Translations under genes and position numbers: made by a program | Shown here: in pieces, positions 36,327 to 45,591 of the stretch | Layout: each line of letters starts with the position of its first letter | Numbering within the stretch: the stretch's first letter is position 1 | Source of the DNA: Spirosoma endophyticum | Lineage (GTDB): Bacteria; Bacteroidota; Bacteroidia; Cytophagales; Spirosomataceae | Length of the DNA: 64,000 nucleotides | NCBI RefSeq assembly: GCF_900112365.1 | Contig: NZ_FOLQ01000004.1 | Coordinates: 552,470 to 616,469, forward strand | Direction: 5' to 3' | Notes under the pieces: model-generated | Databases searched by the model: none | Told to the model about the DNA's origin: nothing | What the model saw: only the letters and a program-made list of their open reading frames with translations

Positions 36327-36980
36327 CTAAATGCTAAGTTCCGAAAACTTCTTTACCTCTGCTTGTGGGGCCAGTATTGTTACCTCATATTTACTATTCA
36401 TAAGATCCCACTTCGTATTTATGTTAACCCAAATATTTCTGTTATGAATAACTACAGATCTTAATTTGTATATCCGGTTAACAAGTTCCTTTTCGAATAA
36501 CTTTACTGAACTGCTCAATTTTAGTCGGCTAAGTAGGTTTTCTTTACTATCACAAGCGCTTTTAAGGCCATCCCATTTCTGTATATTTTGCTGTTCAAAA
36601 CAACAGCAGACTAGAGTACCAGTATAATCAATAAACGAGACCAAATTAAAAAGTACGCTTTTAAAAAGGTGCAATACATCAATAGCAAATTCCTCACCAA
36701 TATATAAGCTCATAGGGCTTAGTCCTGCTTTTCTCGATTCATAATGCAAATCCTGCAGACGCTGAGGGATGGATTCAAGATATGTTAACATTGCACCTAG
36801 ATGAAAGCCTAAAGCTCTCATTCTAAACGAAAAACTAACTTCAGCTTGCATGTATGGATCTTTTTCGTTGACAAATCGGCCTTTGATTTTATTTATGTAA
36901 TCCAAGTTCAGGTTAGTAACGAGATCATCAATCCGTTTTCTCTGTTCTGATAATTGCTGAAATTGGTCTAAGTAATTCAT
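36327..36980 (-). CDS. Unknown protein, possibly HEPN-superfamily
   Basis: 217 residues, predicted mostly helical, no signal peptide or membrane segment. Near residue 177 it has KLRSVVIHNRN, an R-x4-H followed by Asn, which fits the HEPN motif R-x(4-6)-H found in many toxins, RNases and abortive-infection proteins (the Cthe_2314-like group is one candidate). A 'CCCFEQQN' Cys triplet lies before it. Visibly AT-rich: the 60 bases from 36481 contain 21 G+C, against 34 in the 60 bases from 37141 in nrdA. This suggests recent transfer. Its neighbours are hicBA and nrdA. Function unproven; the HEPN call rests on one motif. Confidence 0.5.
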   Translation of the reverse strand: MNYLDQFQQLSEQRKRIDDLVTNLNLDYINKIKGRFVNEKDPYMQAEVSFSFRMRALGFHLGAMLTYLESIPQRLQDLHYESRKAGLSPMSLYIGEEFAIDVLHLFKSVLFNLVSFIDYTGTLVCCCFEQQNIQKWDGLKSACDSKENLLSRLKLSSSVKLFEKELVNRIYKLRSVVIHNRNIWVNINTKWDLMNSKYEVTILAPQAEVKKFSELSI

Positions 36981-37059
36981 TTCTTCAAAGTAGTAATAGA
37001 AAGGGGAGCAATTTGCTTAATTGCTCCCCTCTAAAATATATTGATTAATAATATTCCTA

Positions 37060-39543
37060 CTAACTACCGCACATCTCGCAACCTTCCGGGTCGTCCAGTG
37101 AGCAGGTCATGGCGGCATATTGCTGTTCGAGGTCCGTTACCATCGGTACAGGCTGTGGTGCTACGTTCTGGGCGTGCTCCTTCGCATACTGTACGTAGTC
37201 GAGTGGTTTTTCGACCGTTGTTACAGCTTCGGCCATTACGGGCTCCAGTTGCGGCTCGGCTTGTGGTTGCACAACGGTGAACTTTACTGCATCAGAAGCA
37301 GCCTTCGTACGGAGGTAATACATACCCGTTTTCAGACCCGCTTTCCAGGCATAGAAGTGCATGGACGTCAATTTACCAAAATTCGAATCCTGAATGTGAA
37401 TGTTCAGCGACTGCGACTGGCAAATGTACGCGCCCCGGTCGGCGGCCATGTCGATAATATGCTTCTGTTTAATCTCCCAAACCGTCTTGTAGAGGTCTTT
37501 GATATTCTGCGGAATATTCGGAATCGCCTGCACCGAGCCATTGGCCAGAATCAGGTTATTCTTCATCGCATCGTTCCACAAACCCAGCTTCACGAGATCT
37601 TTGAGCAGGTGCTTGTTCACCACTACGAACTCGCCTGACAATACGCGACGGGTATAGATGTTGCTTGTGTACGGTTCAAAACACTCGTTGTTGCCCAGAA
37701 TCTGCGACGTCGAGGCCGTTGGCATGGGTGCCAGCAACAGCGAGTTCCGAACGCCGTGCTCCACTACGTCCTTCCGCAGGGTTTCCCAATCCCAGCGACC
37801 TGATTTTGGTTTTACACCCCACATATCGAACTGGAACTGACCTTCCGAAATCGGCGAGCCTTTCCAGGTTTCGTATGGACCATATTCTTTGGCCTGCTCC
37901 ATCGAAGAAGTCATGGCACCGAAATAAATCGTCTCAAAAATATCCTCGTTCAGGCGACGCGCTTCGTCCGACTCGAACGGCATACGTAGCATGATGAAAG
38001 CATCCGCCAGCCCCTGCACACCCAGACCAATTGGCCGGTGGCGCATGTTGCTCCGACGCGCTTCTTCAACCGGGTAATAGTTAACATCGATAATTTTGTT
38101 GAGGTTGCGAGTGGCCGTTTTAGTCACCTCATACAACTTCTGGTGATCGAACCGCATGATGCCATCCTTACCTCGCGTAATAAATTTCGGCAGGGCAAGT
38201 GAGGCCAGGTTACAAACCGCGATTTCGTCGGGAGCTGTGTACTCGATGATTTCGGTGCAGAGGTTCGACGACTTAATGGTACCGAGGTTCTTCTGATTCG
38301 ATTTCTTATTCGCGGCATCCTTATACAACATGTAAGGTGTGCCGGTTTCGGTCTGCGATTCCAGAATTTTAAACCACAACTCCTGTGCTTTAATGGTCCG
38401 ACGGGCACGGCCTTCGCGTTCGTAACGCGTATACAAAGCCTCGAACTCATCACCGTAGCAATCGGCCAGACCTGGGCACTCGTGCGGGCAGAACAGCGAC
38501 CAGACGTCGTCATCTTCCACACGCTTCATGAACAGATCGGGCGTCCAGAGTGCATAGAACAGATCACGGGCACGACCTTCTTCTTTACCTGAGTTCTTTT
38601 TTAGATCCAGGAAATCGAAAATATCGGCGTGCCAGGGCTCCAGATAGATAGCAAATGAGCCTTTGCGCTTTCCACCACCCTGATCAACATAGCGAGCGGT
38701 GTCATTGAACACACGTAGCATCGGCACAATCCCATTCGACGTACCGTTGGTGCCTTTGATGTAGGTACCCGTTGCCCGAACATTATGAATGCTCAAACCA
38801 ATACCACCCGCTGATTGTGAAATCTTGGCGGTTTGCTTCAGCGTGTCATAGATACCGTCAATGGAGTCATCCTTCATCGTCAGCAGGAAACAGCTCGACA
38901 TCTGCGGCTTGGGCGTTCCGGCGTTGAACAACGTTGGTGTCGCGTGCGTAAACCACTTTTCCGATAGCAAATTGTAAGTCTCAATAGCGGCTTCGACATC
39001 TTCCATGTGGATTCCGACGGCCACCCGCATCAGCATGTGCTGCGGACGTTCGGCAATACGACCATCCAGTTTCAGCAAATACGACTTTTCGAGTGTTTTG
39101 TAGCCGAAGTAATCATAGCCGTAATCCCGATCGTAAATGATCGTAGAATCCAGCAGGGCTGCATGTTGCCGTACTACGTCATACACCTCTTTAGCAATCA
39201 GTGAGGCATTCTCTCCGGTTTTCGGATCTTCATACTGGTACAATTTTTTGATCGTACCCGAAAATGATTTGTTCGTCTCTTTGTGCAGGTTTGAAATAGC
39301 AATCCGAGCCGCCAGAATCGCATAATCTGGGTGCTTGGTCGTCATCGATGCAGCCGTTTCGGCCGCCAGATTGTCGAGTTCGGTCGTTTTGACACCATCA
39401 TACAGGCCACTAACGACTTTTACAGCGACCTCCACAGGTTGCACATAAGCTGGATCAAGGCCATAGCACAGCTTCTCGATTCGAGCCGTGATTTTGTCGA
39501 ACTTGACGGACTCCCGGAGGCCATCACGTTTGATTACATACAT
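37060..39543 (-). CDS. nrdA: Ribonucleoside-diphosphate reductase, alpha subunit (class I)
   Basis: 827 residues. Reduces ribonucleotides to deoxyribonucleotides for DNA synthesis. An ATP-cone (about 1-90, [19 protein letters not shown]) allows dATP feedback. Catalytic parts: the redox Cys in [13 protein letters not shown], the radical triad in [11 protein letters not shown] (Asn-Cys-Glu), the second redox Cys in [12 protein letters not shown], and the C-terminal shuttle pair in CEMCGS. It needs a beta subunit (NrdB) with a radical cofactor, but no nrdB lies next to it or elsewhere in the window. It is followed by the AT-rich hicBA/HEPN islet. Confidence 0.96.
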   Translation of the reverse strand: MYVIKRDGLRESVKFDKITARIEKLCYGLDPAYVQPVEVAVKVVSGLYDGVKTTELDNLAAETAASMTTKHPDYAILAARIAISNLHKETNKSFSGTIKKLYQYEDPKTGENASLIAKEVYDVVRQHAALLDSTIIYDRDYGYDYFGYKTLEKSYLLKLDGRIAERPQHMLMRVAVGIHMEDVEAAIETYNLLSEKWFTHATPTLFNAGTPKPQMSSCFLLTMKDDSIDGIYDTLKQTAKISQSAGGIGLSIHNVRATGTYIKGTNGTSNGIVPMLRVFNDTARYVDQGGGKRKGSFAIYLEPWHADIFDFLDLKKNSGKEEGRARDLFYALWTPDLFMKRVEDDDVWSLFCPHECPGLADCYGDEFEALYTRYEREGRARRTIKAQELWFKILESQTETGTPYMLYKDAANKKSNQKNLGTIKSSNLCTEIIEYTAPDEIAVCNLASLALPKFITRGKDGIMRFDHQKLYEVTKTATRNLNKIIDVNYYPVEEARRSNMRHRPIGLGVQGLADAFIMLRMPFESDEARRLNEDIFETIYFGAMTSSMEQAKEYGPYETWKGSPISEGQFQFDMWGVKPKSGRWDWETLRKDVVEHGVRNSLLLAPMPTASTSQILGNNECFEPYTSNIYTRRVLSGEFVVVNKHLLKDLVKLGLWNDAMKNNLILANGSVQAIPNIPQNIKDLYKTVWEIKQKHIIDMAADRGAYICQSQSLNIHIQDSNFGKLTSMHFYAWKAGLKTGMYYLRTKAASDAVKFTVVQPQAEPQLEPVMAEAVTTVEKPLDYVQYAKEHAQNVAPQPVPMVTDLEQQYAAMTCSLDDPEGCEMCGS

Positions 39544-40163
39544 AAATATTAGGGCTTGTGATTATATATGAATAAATGATAAATTCAGTTAATGTTCCAG
39601 ATTCAGTATATATTCTCTCTAATGACCTATAAACGCCTATTAATCAAACACATACTACTGCGTCTTCAGGGGATACAGCCCTTACTCTATTGGTAAGGTC
39701 AGTAATAAGCTATTTTTCTGGTTTGGAATGGAATGCTGGAATCTTCTTAAAATAGACGGAAAATTAACCCGGATGGTTCGGGTGTTTTGGTGAATCCTTG
39801 AAACGTGCAACTCTACCATGCAGGTTAAGAAATTGTTAAGGTGTCAGTCTTAGCGACTTAACAATAGCCCATCGGAGAGATAGTCTAAGAAATAAAAAAT
39901 TAGCGTTTATAGATGGTTAACGATGGCGGAATACGTCCTATACCATTTTATAGAGGGATTGTATTTGATTGGCAAAGTAAGAATAAAGGGTGAGAGGGAC
40001 AAGCCTTTATTAACGCATTATTAGGCAACGGCACAGATTTATATGACTACTAATCAGGCCATGAAAGAAGCTACAAAAAGGTTTGCAATCCACTCAAAAC
40101 ACCTTACCTTTGCAGTCCTTTTCGGTCGGAAACCGAGAAGATGACAAGAAACTGAGATTAATC
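39544..40163. other. Long intergenic region between divergent nrdA and rpmE2
   Basis: 620 bases. The right end holds a consensus promoter for rpmE2 (40082-40112). The left part is AT-rich and should carry the nrdA promoter; two TATATA-centred stretches (39563-39568, 39607-39612) are present but do not form convincing NrdR boxes. An 8-base inverted repeat TTGTTAAG/CTTAACAA (39833-39840 with 39857-39864) lies in the middle. No coding or RNA gene is recognised. Confidence 0.5.
40082..40112 (+). promoter_or_regulatory. Consensus Bacteroidetes promoter for rpmE2
   Basis: TTTG (40082-40085), 19-base spacer, TACCTTTG (40105-40112): a full match to the -33/-7 pattern. Transcription should begin near 40118, leaving about 45 bases of leader. 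That leader contains a small hairpin (TCGGT...ACCGA). Confidence 0.8.
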
Positions 40164-40445
40164 ATGAAAAAGGGCATTCATCCGGATTACCGCGAAGTGG
40201 TATTCCACGACCTGTCGAGCGATTATAAATTCCTGACGCGCTCAACGGTTCAAACCAAAGACAGCATCGAGTTCGAAGGTAAAACCTATCCGCTCGTTAA
40301 AATTGAAGTTAGCTCCCAGTCGCACCCATTCTATACGGGTAAGAACGTATTGCTCGATACGGCTGGCCGTGTGGACAAATTCCGCAAGCGCTACGGTACT
40401 AAAGAAAACGCAACGCCGACGTCACAGCCGACTTCGCAATCGTAG
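40164..40445 (+). CDS. rpmE2: 50S ribosomal protein L31, type B
   Basis: 93 residues from the ATG at 40164 (an ATG 27 codons upstream lies in the leader before the promoter start and is rejected). [51 protein letters not shown] and VDKFRKRYG match type B L31. The zinc-binding Cys of type A are absent, as is normal for type B. A Ser/Thr/Gln tail of about 12 residues is extra. In other bacteria type B L31 replaces the zinc form under zinc limitation; here no Zur site is recognised. Confidence 0.95.
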   Translation: MKKGIHPDYREVVFHDLSSDYKFLTRSTVQTKDSIEFEGKTYPLVKIEVSSQSHPFYTGKNVLLDTAGRVDKFRKRYGTKENATPTSQPTSQS

Positions 40446-40463
40446 TTTCACTAGCATTCAAAC

Positions 40464-40502
40464 AAAACTCCCCCTGTCGCGGAAACGTAGCAGGGGAGTT
40501 TT
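40464..40502. terminator. Terminator after rpmE2
   Basis: AAAACTCCCCCT (40464-40475) pairs with AGGGGAGTTTT (40492-40502) with one unpaired C; followed by TTGCTTTT. Also positioned to end the convergent PhzF gene. Confidence 0.85.
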
Positions 40503-40526
40503 GCTTTTGGGCAACTTAGCGTTCTT

Positions 40527-41444
40527 CTAATTATACCAGATTCCTTCTGAGATTAGCTTGACCCAACCGCCAACATTAATCTCATACGTATCATCACTAC
40601 GTTCCCCTTTCAGATAAATATATGATTTCCGATTTATCTGAAACCCCTGCTCCACGACGGCGTTAACAATGTTGTTCGAATACTTTAATAGATACGCTAA
40701 CAAACACCCATTGGCGCTGCCTGTTGCCGCATCTTCAGACACTTTATTATTTTCAATCAACAGCATTCTGGCGTTATAATCGGACGTTGCTTCGTAGGTT
40801 TCTTTCGTAAAAAAGAATACGGATGTCGAGTGACCGGTGCTACTATTAGTTCTATACTTGTTTCTGAATAACAGGAAATTTTTGAAAGATTCGTAATCGA
40901 GACTGATCGCATCAATGGCCGACCGACTTTTGAGCGGGATAATAATATACGGTAATCCTGTGCTTATTTCCTGAATCGGCAACGAAAGATCTAAATCGTC
41001 TAATGTCAAGCCCAGTCCCTGCGCAACCTCTTCGTGCGAGAAGAATTCCCGAAACTCCGGTTGGGTTTGCCGCATAAAGATTTCACTTTCATCCAGATTC
41101 TCGGGTTCTAAAACCGAGATTTCAATATCGCTGTGTGCTAATTCCAGTAGCAGCTTTTTCTGAACCTCGGGCAGCAGAAATTTTGAAATAATATAGCTCG
41201 TTCCAAGCGATGGATGACCCGCAAATGGCACTTCGTGCTCGGGTGTAAATATCCGTACGGCAAAGCGCTCATTATCTTTATTGGCTTTAATGAATGTTGT
41301 CTCGGCAAAATTTATTTCCCTCGCCATATTCATCATCTGCTGCTCTGAAAGTTGGTTGCTTAAATCCAGAAAAACAGCCAACTGATTACCTTCATACTTA
41401 TTCGTGGCAAAGACATCTACGATGTAAAATTTGATTCCTTTCAT
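40527..41444 (-). CDS. PhzF-family isomerase/epimerase-like protein
   Basis: 305 residues, two similar alpha/beta halves. Family marks: FYIVDVFATNKYEGNQLAVF at the N-terminus, the catalytic Glu in REINFAETTFI (about 46), FTPEHEVPFAGHPSLGTSY and VSEDAATGSANGCLLAYLL near the C-terminus. PhzF itself isomerises a phenazine precursor, but most relatives act on other small metabolites. No phenazine genes are nearby. It is more AT-rich than neighbouring housekeeping genes. Confidence 0.85.
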   Translation of the reverse strand: MKGIKFYIVDVFATNKYEGNQLAVFLDLSNQLSEQQMMNMAREINFAETTFIKANKDNERFAVRIFTPEHEVPFAGHPSLGTSYIISKFLLPEVQKKLLLELAHSDIEISVLEPENLDESEIFMRQTQPEFREFFSHEEVAQGLGLTLDDLDLSLPIQEISTGLPYIIIPLKSRSAIDAISLDYESFKNFLLFRNKYRTNSSTGHSTSVFFFTKETYEATSDYNARMLLIENNKVSEDAATGSANGCLLAYLLKYSNNIVNAVVEQGFQINRKSYIYLKGERSDDTYEINVGGWVKLISEGIWYN

Positions 41445-41545
41445 TTGGGTACAACTATTGTCAAAATGTAATAAACAAAGGACCCCTTGATGCAGTCTCG
41501 TAGCAAGGCCTTTCTAAAATAAATACAATAATAATAAGCCCTTAC

Positions 41546-41576
41546 TTGCTTTTTCGATAAATTATCCTTAGTTTTG
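41546..41576 (+). promoter_or_regulatory. Promoter for the DEAD-box helicase leader
   Basis: TTG (41546-41548), 20-base spacer, TAGTTTTG (41569-41576): a full -33/-7 match. The predicted start is near 41582, about 370 bases before the helicase ATG. Confidence 0.7.
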
Positions 41577-41951
41577 CACCAGATTTTACAAGCGACATCC
41601 GTCGCGTCTCTGTTTCTCTCCTTTTTTTCACGCTGAGTTAGGTCTGACAGAGCCAAGGTACGGATGTACAGGATGGGTTTTCTGTGTAGACGCTCCCCAT
41701 ATGGATCTGACAGTCCAGGGTTTTGAGCAAGCGCGCGTGGGCTAATCGTCAATCGGTCGCACCGGTAAGCCGCTGGAACGGCACACCGGTTCGTTGTCTT
41801 TTCCCCCTTTAAAATAGGTCGGGGGTATATGTGGTCCTTGTTGGGTCGTTGGGGCAGCTTCGTTCGTTGGGCAATTCTCGCAGTATCGCGCCGTTCACCG
41901 GCATACAACTCGTCTTCGCTTGGAGGGTTTATACCTTATTATTCCAAGTTA
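41577..41951 (+). promoter_or_regulatory. Long structured 5' leader of the DEAD-box helicase mRNA
   Basis: About 370 bases between the predicted start and the helicase ATG, with no credible gene. Visible structure: a hairpin GCGAC-ATCC-GTCGC (41592-41605); a C-T-rich tract; repeated CTGACAG words (41643-41649, 41708-41714); a stable two-part hairpin at 41761-41790 (ACCGGT and GCCG pairing with CGGC and ACCGGT); and CCCCC/GGGGG (41803-41807, 41821-41825). Long leaders on DEAD-box helicase genes are known to mediate cold or self-regulation in other bacteria (E. coli deaD). Here that is inference. A reading frame on the opposite strand covers part of it but looks random. Confidence 0.55.
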
Positions 41952-44102
41952 ATGAAAACGAAAAAAACAAAAGCAGATGCTCAGGAAGAAGCACTGAGCA
42001 TCGATCAACTTGCAATGGAAATTGCAACCAAAGGCATGACTCCATCGGAAATTGCCGCCATAGATTTCAATGACCCTGAAGCCCCAGTGGCCAAGGCTGA
42101 TGTTGAAAAAGCTGTTGACGAAGTTATTGAAGTAGAAGACACTCCGCTTACTACAACTCCAGTTGCAGAACAAACCAAAGTAGAAGCGACACCAGCTACT
42201 ACGTCGGAACAACCTAAAGTTGACCCCAATCAGATTTTATTCTCCAGCTTAGACATTTCGAATGAAGTGTTGCAAGCCGTTACGGATATGGGCTTTGTTA
42301 GTCCATCACCCATCCAGGCCGAAGCGATTCCGCCAATCCTGGCAGGACGTGACGTGATCGGACAGGCACAGACTGGCACCGGTAAAACAGCTGCCTTCGG
42401 TATTCCTGCCCTCGATCTGATTGACGTACAGGACCGTTCGGTGCAGGTGCTTATTCTGTGCCCAACCCGCGAACTAGCGCTACAGGTAGCTGAGGAAATC
42501 AAGAAACTGGCTAAATACAAACGCGGTGTTCGCATCGAAGCTATTTACGGTGGTGATTCCATCGAGCGGCAGATTCGGTCACTCAAAAGCGGTGTTCACA
42601 TCGTAATTGGTACGCCGGGTCGTGTTATGGACCACATGGAACGCAATACCCTCAAACTTGGCAATGTTAAGATGATGATTCTTGACGAAGCTGATGAGAT
42701 GCTGGACATGGGCTTCCGCGAAGATATTGAAAGCATTCTGGAAGAGATGCCCGAAGAGCGGCAGACGATCCTGTTCTCGGCTACGATGTCGAAGCCGATC
42801 ATGCAGATCACCCAGAAATTCCAGAAAGATCCTGTCTTAGTGAAAGTCGTTAAGAAAGAACTGACGAACGTCAATATTGAGCAGGTCTATTTCGAGGTAA
42901 AAGCGAAAGCGAAAGTTGAGGTTATGTGCCGGTTAATCGACATGTATGACCTGAAACTGCTGCTGGTGTTCTGTAACACGAAACGTAAAGTAGACGAGAT
43001 CGTTGAAGACCTGCAAATCCGGGGTTATCAGGCCGAAGGATTGCACGGTGATCTGCGCCAGGCGCAACGGAATAACGTAATGAGCAAGTTCCGTTCGGGT
43101 ACAACCAACATTCTGGTAGCCACCGACGTGGCGGCTCGCGGTATCGACGTAGACGATGTTGATGCTGTTATTAACTTCGACATTCCGCTTGACGAAGAAT
43201 ATTACGTACACCGCATCGGCCGGACAGGCCGCGCCGGTAAATCAGGCCGGGCGTTCTCGTTCGTTGGTCGTGACGAAAAATATCGCTTCCGCGAAATCCA
43301 GACCTATACGAAAGTAAAGGTTGAGAAAGGCGTTATTCCATCCTTCGAAGACATCGTTGGTGTTCGCAAGGCTCGATTCATTGAGCAATTGCAACAAACG
43401 ATTCAGGAAAGCAAAGACCTGAATCTGTATGACGATTTACTGACTCAACTACACCACACCGGTTTCTCAACCGAGCAGATTGTAGCCGCTTTGGTAAAAC
43501 GAAGCATGGGTCTGGAGAAAAACGAATTTGCTGATCAAAACCTTAATCTGGAAGAAGATCGCCGGAATGGTCGCGACAAGTATGCAGACCGTGGCGCTGG
43601 TGCTGGTCGCTTCGAAGATCGCCGGGGTGGTTCTGGTTCACGATTTGGTGACCGTGACCGTAACGACGGTCCGCCACGGAGCGGAGAACGCGGTGCTTCG
43701 CGCTTCAGTGATCGCCGTACCGACGGAGACCGGCCAAGTTTTGGTCGCGACCGGAGTGCCGGACCAGAACGTCCTCGTTTCAACGATCGGGATGGACGTG
43801 GTGAAGGTGCAGATCGCAAGCCTTATTTCGACCGTGACGATAAACGCGTTCCCCGTGAACGTGAAGCGAACATGACCCGTCTAATGGTTAGCGTTGGTCG
43901 TAGAGACTACGTTCGTCCCGGCGACATTGTAGGGGCTATTGCCGGTGAAGCCAACATTCCTGGCAACAGCATTGGCAGCATCGATATCTTCGATAAATTC
44001 ACCTACGTGGACGTACCGAAAGACGTAGCTAACCGGGTCGTTGATGCCATGGAAGGTAACACGATCAAAGGACACCGCGTCAATATTGAAATAGCCAAAT
44101 AA
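41952..44102 (+). CDS. DEAD-box ATP-dependent RNA helicase (CsdA/DeaD type)
   Basis: 716 residues from the ATG at 41952. An acidic, Thr/Pro-rich N-terminal extension (about 1-95) precedes the helicase core: Q motif (VSPSPIQAEAIPPIL), motif I AQTGTGKTAAF, Ia PTRELALQ, Ib TPGR, II DEAD, III SAT, IV LLVFCNT, V ATDVAARGIDVD, VI HRIGRTGRAGKSG. Next comes an Arg/Gly/Asp-rich disordered stretch (about 530-635) and a DbpA-type RNA-binding domain (about 640-716: MVSVGRRDYVRPGDIVGAI, NIPGNSIGSIDIFDKFTYVD). It unwinds structured RNA in ribosome assembly and mRNA decay, especially in the cold. Long leader upstream, strong terminator downstream. Confidence 0.95.
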   Translation: MKTKKTKADAQEEALSIDQLAMEIATKGMTPSEIAAIDFNDPEAPVAKADVEKAVDEVIEVEDTPLTTTPVAEQTKVEATPATTSEQPKVDPNQILFSSLDISNEVLQAVTDMGFVSPSPIQAEAIPPILAGRDVIGQAQTGTGKTAAFGIPALDLIDVQDRSVQVLILCPTRELALQVAEEIKKLAKYKRGVRIEAIYGGDSIERQIRSLKSGVHIVIGTPGRVMDHMERNTLKLGNVKMMILDEADEMLDMGFREDIESILEEMPEERQTILFSATMSKPIMQITQKFQKDPVLVKVVKKELTNVNIEQVYFEVKAKAKVEVMCRLIDMYDLKLLLVFCNTKRKVDEIVEDLQIRGYQAEGLHGDLRQAQRNNVMSKFRSGTTNILVATDVAARGIDVDDVDAVINFDIPLDEEYYVHRIGRTGRAGKSGRAFSFVGRDEKYRFREIQTYTKVKVEKGVIPSFEDIVGVRKARFIEQLQQTIQESKDLNLYDDLLTQLHHTGFSTEQIVAALVKRSMGLEKNEFADQNLNLEEDRRNGRDKYADRGAGAGRFEDRRGGSGSRFGDRDRNDGPPRSGERGASRFSDRRTDGDRPSFGRDRSAGPERPRFNDRDGRGEGADRKPYFDRDDKRVPREREANMTRLMVSVGRRDYVRPGDIVGAIAGEANIPGNSIGSIDIFDKFTYVDVPKDVANRVVDAMEGNTIKGHRVNIEIAK

Positions 44103-44123
44103 TGTAAATCTTTCAGGTTTATA

Positions 44124-44164
44124 GATATAAAAAAAGCCACTCCTGGAGTGGCTTTTTTTATATC
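44124..44164. terminator. Strong bidirectional terminator
   Basis: 18-base perfect stem (44124-44141 with 44147-44164), 5-base loop, A7/T7 flanks in the stem. Between the convergent helicase and monooxygenase-like genes. Confidence 0.92.
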
Positions 44165-44181
44165 ATTTGCTTCTGACTCAC

Positions 44182-45534
44182 TTACTCTTCAAAGTAATAG
44201 CCGAAGATGATTCCCATCTCATCTTCACTGGTCAGGCCGAAGCTGACGGCTTTCGTTGTGGTGTTGTTGTACGTGATTTCGGAGGTTAGCCCCTCGCCTT
44301 TTTGCAATTCGATAGGTGTTTTAAACGTAATAATATCAGGATGTGCCCAGTCGGTGGACGTATAAATTACTTCACCATCCCGACTGCCGCCCCTTATTTT
44401 GATCACGAATTTCTCACCCAGCTTATGCATATGGGAAGTCAGCGCCAGAATTTTTCGCGCTTTGGCAAATGTAAATGACTTGGTTTGAGTCACGCGCGTA
44501 TTAGCTGGCAGCGCCAAGCTCGTATTACTCAGGTCAAGGGTTTGAACAATACGTTGCACCTTCGCTTTGTCGACCGTATATAAATTAATTTGGGCCTCTC
44601 CTTTCATCACCGCGTTGGTGTTATTGACGTAGTGCGAGTTTAGATCGAGTGACGCCCCGGCGGGCAATACTAATGCCGCGCCTTCCGGGAACGTATAATC
44701 CTGATACTGAGCCTGAGATCCCGCCAGATAGACGTGATTCGACATCGAAATAGCGGTGATCAGATTTAGAGAATTATCATTATTTCGCAAATCCCGGATA
44801 TCATTCAGGCTGGGCAATATCGTTTTATCCCGGAAATCATAGGCCACAAAGTGGTGACTGCCATTCCGCATTTTGATTTCGTAGCGATTAACGTAAATGG
44901 GTTGCGTATTGCCCACTATCTGACGCGTAAACAACTCTCGCTCAAATTTCGGCTGAATATCAAACAGGGCAATATTCATCTGAACGCCGGTTCCCGCAGC
45001 AGGAGCCACCAGGGGGTCATAGGTAACAGTCGTGACGGTATTATCACTTAACAACGTAGCATCAGCAATAGTACCTGTCGCCGGAGCACCGGCCTCAATC
45101 CATCGCCGGACGAATTCAATCTGGCCGTTGGGCAATGGCTGACTACCCAGCGGCATCGGGTTTCCGTACAGTTTTCCACTATGGTGACTGGCATCCACAC
45201 TCAATTTGTGGTATAACAAACTCTCCAGCGAGGCAAAGGCCTTGACGCGTTTAAGACCATCGGCCAGAGCCGCGCTGTTTTTTGGATCAATACCTACCAG
45301 ATTCTTGTAAGCCACCCCCGCGGCAAGAACCAGCCCATGCTGCGCAAACGTAGCATCTTTCTCAGACGCATGACAACCCGACGTAGCACAGGAAGGTGTA
45401 AATATTTTTTGCTGAATCAGATCAAATGAAGATTCCCCCGTTGGGGTTGGCGCATCTTTACAGGAAACCAGATTCAGCAATAGCGCCGGTACACTAACTA
45501 GTAAGCCTAATCGAGTATAAGTCAGGACGTTCAT
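44182..45534 (-). CDS. Lipoprotein with a cytochrome-c-like and a copper (PHM-type) monooxygenase-like domain
   Basis: 450 residues from the ATG at 45532-45534. Lipobox NLVSC (Cys25) marks an envelope lipoprotein. Residues about 40-155 contain SCATSGCH (Cys49, Cys54, His55), a C-x4-CH variant heme site with Met127 (NPMPLG) as a likely sixth ligand. Residues about 180-450 have all the metal ligands of peptidylglycine alpha-hydroxylating monooxygenase: HH 227-228 (GSHHFVAYDF), His301 (NSHYVNN), HxH 368/370 (TSHMHKLG) and Met440 (SEDEMGIIF). So a copper-dependent, ascorbate- or heme-fed oxygenase is plausible; substrate unknown. An upstream in-frame start 17 codons earlier is rejected because it would spoil the lipoprotein signal. 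Confidence 0.75.
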   Translation of the reverse strand: MNVLTYTRLGLLVSVPALLLNLVSCKDAPTPTGESSFDLIQQKIFTPSCATSGCHASEKDATFAQHGLVLAAGVAYKNLVGIDPKNSAALADGLKRVKAFASLESLLYHKLSVDASHHSGKLYGNPMPLGSQPLPNGQIEFVRRWIEAGAPATGTIADATLLSDNTVTTVTYDPLVAPAAGTGVQMNIALFDIQPKFERELFTRQIVGNTQPIYVNRYEIKMRNGSHHFVAYDFRDKTILPSLNDIRDLRNNDNSLNLITAISMSNHVYLAGSQAQYQDYTFPEGAALVLPAGASLDLNSHYVNNTNAVMKGEAQINLYTVDKAKVQRIVQTLDLSNTSLALPANTRVTQTKSFTFAKARKILALTSHMHKLGEKFVIKIRGGSRDGEVIYTSTDWAHPDIITFKTPIELQKGEGLTSEITYNNTTTKAVSFGLTSEDEMGIIFGYYFEE

Positions 45535-45591
45535 ACGTACTTTAGGAGCAAAAAGCCTCTCGAAAGATAACGTAATTTCCTGCAATTTCCG

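Noticed and set aside
39550..39620. Two TATATA-centred stretches upstream of nrdA as NrdR boxes
   Set aside because: Neither has the flanking ACAC/GTGT symmetry of an NrdR box and their spacing (44 bases) is not the usual three helical turns.
41441..41908. 155-codon reading frame antisense to the helicase leader
   Set aside because: Composition is Arg/Tyr-rich and random, no family resemblance, and it covers the structured leader and promoter on the other strand.
43535..43875. Long reading frames in both directions over the helicase C-terminal region
   Set aside because: They are by-products of the Arg/Gly/Asp-rich coding sequence on the plus strand and have no family features.
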